DNA of 64,000 nucleotides from Colias croceus. Its lineage: Eukaryota; Arthropoda; Insecta; Lepidoptera; Pieridae. This document shows positions 61,201 through 64,000 of this stretch, piece after piece. The position numbers and the translations under genes were made by a program. The stretch's first letter is position 1; each line of letters begins with the position of its first letter. The notes under the pieces were generated by a model that saw only the letters and a list, made by a program, of their open reading frames with translations, searched no databases and was not told the origin of the DNA. The stretch spans positions 186,001 through 250,000 of the forward strand of contig NC_059543.1 of the NCBI RefSeq assembly GCF_905220415.1, given 5' to 3'.

Positions 61201-62715
61201 CTTCTGAAATGGTCGTTATTATCTCTTGCGTAACGCAGTCGAGATAGTCGTTGGCCTGCTTAAGAACTGTGTAGAAAGGCATCTGAAAAATAAAGTGAAT
61301 AGTAACATGCCAGCATGAGCTAAACATTAATATTTTTATATGTATTAAAATATTCAAATAATCACGTCAAAGAAATTTGTAAAGGGAAATTTAGAACATT
61401 ACTGCCAGTAATTATGTCACGGAAGCACGACAAATTTGACGTCATTCGATGCAGTATTTATGACGTCATTAAACACAATTTTGTGAATTTCTGCTGACCT
61501 TGTATTTGCGATTACAAATGGAGTGTATCCAAATAAAATTTGTTAGAACTTCGCACTTTATGATAATATTCAAGTTGTTCTACTGTCGAGTTAATTGTTA
61601 AAATAATACCCAACAACTTATTTATAATGAATATACTTACAAAAGCGTACACTTCACACAGTGAGCTGACAACCGTGAAATCGTACAGAACATCAACAAA
61701 CAACAACCTAAAGAACTCATCGTCAAACAAACTGCCATCAAGCTCCTTACTCCTCGTTACAATTTCCTTCAAAAACGCTGCGCGAAAAACGACCTTATTC
61801 ACATAAGCAACAACGTCGCTTGTCGCTAAATCCTTCGTGGAATTAGTGTTAGCGATTTCTAGAACTTTCTTCATAATGTGTCCATCGTCTATTGGACAGG
61901 TCAATTTGCCATAGACAATGTCTTTCCTCAGAGCATAGACTAATACTGCAGTCTCTGAGTGTGTAATGTCTATGTTTAGTAATTGTTTTGTTATCTGTAT
62001 GAGTTCAGAATTGTCTATGGTCACATTATCGAAGTCTACGAGGTAAGGGCATATAGATACTATGTGTTCTATAATTGGTATGTCAAGCGCGTCGTGGCTG
62101 AAATAAACAAATTATTATTGGATTATCCTAAAGATATATGTACATGATTAAGATAATTCGCGCGGATACAGGGGCGTATACTTAAATGAATTTATATGCT
62201 ACCATACAATCAAAAATAAGGTACAACTGTTATTTTCACACAAAATACTACTGAATACAAATTACTAAATATAAATATAATAAATATACTGAATACAAAT
62301 TTTGACAGACCCGTCATCATAGAAAAAAAAATGCACGCAAAAAAAAAATAGAAAAATGAAATGGGTCCACATCTATCGAGTGACTATTTTCAACACGAGT
62401 AACTAAAGCTATTTATCCCTATTGAGGCAAAAAAAATTATTCAGCTTAAAATTTCATCACACATCTACATGATGAGATATCTAAAGAGACACTACAAAGT
62501 ACACAAAATGAACAGAACACTAACTTATCCCTCAGCTTGCCCTGTATCTCCTTCACAGCTCGGTCCACCAGCGGCAGTCTATCTACTGGCGCTAGTGCAC
62601 ACACGGCTTGGTGCCAGGCGTGCAGTAACTCGCGCCAGCTACTCGCGCTAATAGAAGCTAGTGGAATAGTCTCGTCAGTTTCTTCCTCGCCTTCTTCGGT
62701 ATCTGGCTCTTTTGG
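45386..62715 (-). CDS. LTN1: Listerin E3 ubiquitin ligase, C-terminal half (partial)
   Basis: Fourteen exons join in phase to the last 940 residues: 62715-62525, 62097-61641, 61282-60926, 60585-60389, 59931-59751, 58188-58002, 57617-57378, 56966-56828, 56387-56280, 55005-54872, 53397-53180, 52438-52253, 51407-51240, 45445-45386. The protein (about 1766 residues in human) ubiquitinates nascent chains stalled on 60S subunits in ribosome quality control; the N-terminal half lies off the window. Seen: HEAT-type helices; an acidic Ser-rich insert (60926-61282 exon); the region before the RING (VEERTIELRIDLS, LRLYLAYQNGW); and a C-terminal RING. RING ligands fall at C890, C893, C909, C912, H917, C920, C933 and C936 of the visible part, the human spacing exactly. 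The first eight listed exons' donors are canonical except 62525 (AA|GTTAGT). The RING is split over a 5.8 kb intron full of tandem repeats. Confidence 0.94.
45611..49840. repeat. 30-bp minisatellite, about 140 units, higher-order structure
   Basis: Unit close to caggtgctttaacaggtcag plus ggagctgtaa. Runs of units recur in the same order: the marker cacgtgctttcacaggtccg appears near 46061, 47111, 48190, 48700 and 49508, and the blocks after 46081 and 47131 are nearly identical for many units, a higher-order period of 1050 bp (35 units). Since 30 is divisible by three, open frames of TGALTGQGAF-type repeats arise, but they are closed by recurring in-frame stops and have no start context. The array is in the last intron of LTN1, antisense as written. 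Confidence 0.95.
49889..51336 (-). repeat. 13-copy 111-bp tandem array of the LTN1 RING exon with splice donor
   Basis: Each 111-bp unit, read on the minus strand, is 96 bp of coding sequence (TGCTACATCTGCTACTGCCG to CAGTGCCTC, i.e. CYICYCRLHP to FHSQCL) plus 15 bp starting with the donor GTGAGT and ending TAG. The rightmost copy is part of the real exon 51407-51240; the other twelve follow in the intron. Donors fall every 111 bp from 51239 to 49907. Copies are almost identical; one C/T difference marks the two distal copies. The long plus-strand open frame across the array is the antisense shadow of this repeat. Confidence 0.95.
51800..52096 (-). mobile_element. tRNA-derived SINE in LTN1 intron
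   Basis: On the minus strand the head reads ccggttggctcggttggtag (A-box TGGCTCGGTTGG) and gtcgtgggttcgatccccac (B-box GGTTCGATCCC) at tRNA spacing. It continues with a body containing gtgatgaacatagatgtttg and ends in (TTTA)n at about 51802-51822. It has the layout of a lepidopteran SINE; the anticodon arm is not paired well enough for a tRNA gene. Confidence 0.8.
52139..52242. repeat. (GT)n microsatellite beside an LTN1 donor
   Basis: About 100 bp of (GT)n with a few GC and AT interruptions. On the LTN1 (minus) strand this is (AC)n starting 10 bp after the donor of the exon 52438-52253. Open frames of Cys-Val or Thr-His repeats through it are artefacts. Confidence 0.95.
52741..53129. mobile_element. 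Mariner-derived MITE with long perfect TIRs
   Basis: A 389-bp element flanked by TA, with inverted ends of about 65 bp (CAGGGTGTCTCAAAAGAAAG onward) that are almost perfect. Its middle, on the plus strand, keeps a transposase C-terminal remnant (RHEMAAITVSACRAVINNF, then RNGLHLDDIIFKK and a stop), which shows it derives by internal deletion from a mariner-like element. It lies in the LTN1 intron 53179-52439. Confidence 0.85.
53486..53705 (-). repeat. Interspersed repeat, GCTTCGCCCGCG family
   Basis: Starts ctagctttccgccctcggct and contains aaaggaaaacccgcatagtt, very like 19500-19735. In an LTN1 intron. Confidence 0.7.
53838..54774 (-). mobile_element. Mariner-like transposon, internally deleted
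   Basis: A 937-bp element flanked by TA (53836-53837, 54775-54776), with inverted ends that share AGGGTGTCCGCCGGCAGATT and continue ttacacttt, nearly perfect. It sits in the LTN1 intron between exons 55005-54872 and 53397-53180, in the same orientation as the gene. The open frame inside is described separately. Confidence 0.9.
53944..54657 (-). pseudogene. Mariner-like transposase lacking its central part
   Basis: An uninterrupted frame of 237 residues from the ATG at 54657 (MSQWTGAHRAFAVEAYF), against about 340-350 for the family. The N-terminal DNA-binding part (LIWSWVQKFRGSGSL, then RKSIRKIAERY) is joined directly to the C-terminal catalytic part (NFQQDEATAHTA, WPPRSPDLTPCDFFLWGYLK). The join falls after RKIAERYC, so the segment with the first catalytic Asp is missing although the frame is kept. 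It is expected to be inactive as a transposase but might still make a DNA-binding protein. Confidence 0.8.
55791..55985 (-). repeat. Interspersed repeat copy (family of 13205)
   Basis: Starts agccgctccccgcggcttca, contains ctcctgttggtcgtagcgtg and ggaccagtagttcccgagat, and ends ttcagctttataatattagt. It is the best preserved copy of this family in the window. In an LTN1 intron. Confidence 0.7.
58669..59169. mobile_element. About 500-bp TIR element in LTN1 intron
   Basis: Left end TAGTAGAGCCATTTTAATAG and right end (reverse complement) TAGTCGAGCCAATTTAATAG, both followed by gcaacatttgac. TA is present at both flanks. No coding remnant. It lies in the intron 59750-58189. Confidence 0.75.
59280..59475. 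repeat. Palindrome-bearing repeat, LTN1 intron
   Basis: A higher-GC segment in AT-rich intron DNA with a perfect inverted repeat at 59405-59430: two 11-base arms (left CCGCGATCTAT) around cgta. Outside it gcgcaag and cttgcg extend the pairing after a short bulge. It looks like the centre or end of a foldback element, but the outer limits were not found. Confidence 0.55.
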
Positions 62716-64000
62716 CTGGATTGTGGGGAAGGTAAGTATAGTACAAAATAACGTAAGTAAGGAAGGTAAGTATGTAGTACTAATTTAAAAGCAACTTGAA
62801 GTTAAGTGGTCTGGAATAGAAATTCTGTTATTAAAAATTAATTTATGAAAAACTGAAACGTATATTTTTTTAGTTATTTTTATTGTTTTAACACGTTGAA
62901 CATGACAGACATTCGCAACTGCGCACTTCATGTAATAGGCATGACGACAGTATCCATAAATGATCGTATTAGTGTTTTTACGGGAAAATGTATAATAAAT
63001 AAATTAAATATAGTGACTTAAAAATCTTAAAAACATTCAGATTAATGAGATTATCAATAAAATAAAACATTGAAATTCTGCAGTTCGCCATTTTGACTAA
63101 AACACGCGTGACGTCACGATTAAGTAAACAACTCACGTCAGATGTATTTTGTTGTTATGAATATGTTGAGAATACGCATTTTTATTTATTTTCTATTGTT
63201 TCACGTATGCTATATCGACTCAGAACAGAAATATAATTGCGAATTCACGAATACGTGGTTTCGGGGTTCTCCGCGCCAACTTTATACAATCATTTCTTAT
63301 TATTTTCTCGCTTGAAATAATTACTAACACATTTTTGAGCATTATTTTTATGTGGATTCACACTGCAATACTGCACACTACTTATAAACTTTGAAATTCG
63401 TTTCTATAACATATTAAATAAATATTTCTTTAATTTTTTTCGCAATGCGTACAAATAATTACGTATTTACTAAAGAGTGACGTCACGCCTACGCCATGAC
63501 ACCTGCGAGCTGTTTTGGCACATTTAATAAATATTTTTTGAAAAATGGCTTTTATCTTCGTTAAATTTAAGTATATTACGGAAATATAGGGTTTTTCTTG
63601 TATAGTAAACGTATACACACATTATGGAAGAATATTTCAAAATCTTTCGTCATGCCTATTGAAAAAGTTTTTGATAATATTGCACGTAAAATAATAATTA
63701 TAGCTTACCGTTATTACTCCCTTCTTTGTCTACGCAATGAAATAAATATAAAATTTACATTATCCTCTTTCGTGGTAGCTTATCTAATAATTCAATTGAC
63801 AATGAAAATAGGTGATTTCATAGATTTTTGTGAGGTTTTTTACAAATTTCAAAAAATTTTCGACTTTTTTTTCGTCTGCTACAACAATATAGAAGAAATA
63901 GCGAACTAAAGCAGTTTTTATCGATACCTCTTTTCCGAGTCATTTAACGACGAAAATATCTATGGAGTCAAAGCAAAATATTGAAATTTTTTTATCAAGT
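62716..64000 (-). other. LTN1 intron (5' continuation outside the window)
   Basis: No further LTN1 exon was found here, while about 800 N-terminal residues remain unaccounted for, so this is taken as an intron that runs off the right edge. It is AT-rich. Two tgacgtca palindromes (near 63111 and 63479) are the only motifs of note. Confidence 0.55.

Overview
This is eukaryotic DNA, almost certainly from a moth or butterfly (Lepidoptera). It is AT-rich, its genes are split by short GT-AG introns, and it is packed with repeats of a kind common in lepidopteran genomes: tRNA-derived SINEs, mariner-like elements, PIF/Harbinger-like and hAT-like miniature elements, and short interspersed repeats that end in an AGCTAGT-type sequence. 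No CRISPR array, operon or free-standing RNA gene was found.

Four protein-coding genes could be rebuilt exon by exon with consistent reading phase. (1) TMEM138, minus strand, 12032-16121, complete, 4 coding exons, 158 residues: a ciliary transition-zone membrane protein. (2) A GA-binding protein beta homologue (GABPB), plus strand, 17371-29338, 9 coding exons, 460 residues: ankyrin repeats and a C-terminal coiled coil. (3) NKAP, minus strand, 33912-36208, 5 exons, 348 residues: an RS-rich nuclear RNA-processing factor. (4) Listerin (LTN1), minus strand, 45386-62715, the last 14 exons (940 residues) of a larger gene whose 5' half lies beyond the right edge: the E3 ubiquitin ligase of ribosome-associated quality control. 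TMEM138 and GABPB are divergent and share a 1.25 kb upstream region. NKAP and LTN1 lie in the same orientation, separated by nested transposons. The four genes have unrelated roles and form no pathway together.

Layout: 1-10780, gene-poor, no supported gene; 10781-16121, TMEM138; 16122-17370, shared upstream region; 17371-29600, GABPB, with a repeat-laden 4.5 kb intron 7; 29600-33911, intergenic DNA with a MITE nested in a MITE and a dead mariner; 33912-36208, NKAP; 36349-42583, at least three transposons nested concentrically, carrying a broken THAP-domain gene; 42584-44900, foldback and hAT-like elements; 44900-64000, LTN1.

The most unusual structure is in the last intron of LTN1. The 3' part of the RING-finger exon, together with its splice donor, is repeated 13 times in a near-perfect 111-bp tandem array. 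It is followed by about 4.2 kb of a 30-bp minisatellite with higher-order structure, before the final exon that supplies the last two zinc ligands. Other points of interest are hairpin repeats in a GABPB intron with a compensatory base-pair change, and the transposon nest 140 bp upstream of the NKAP start codon.
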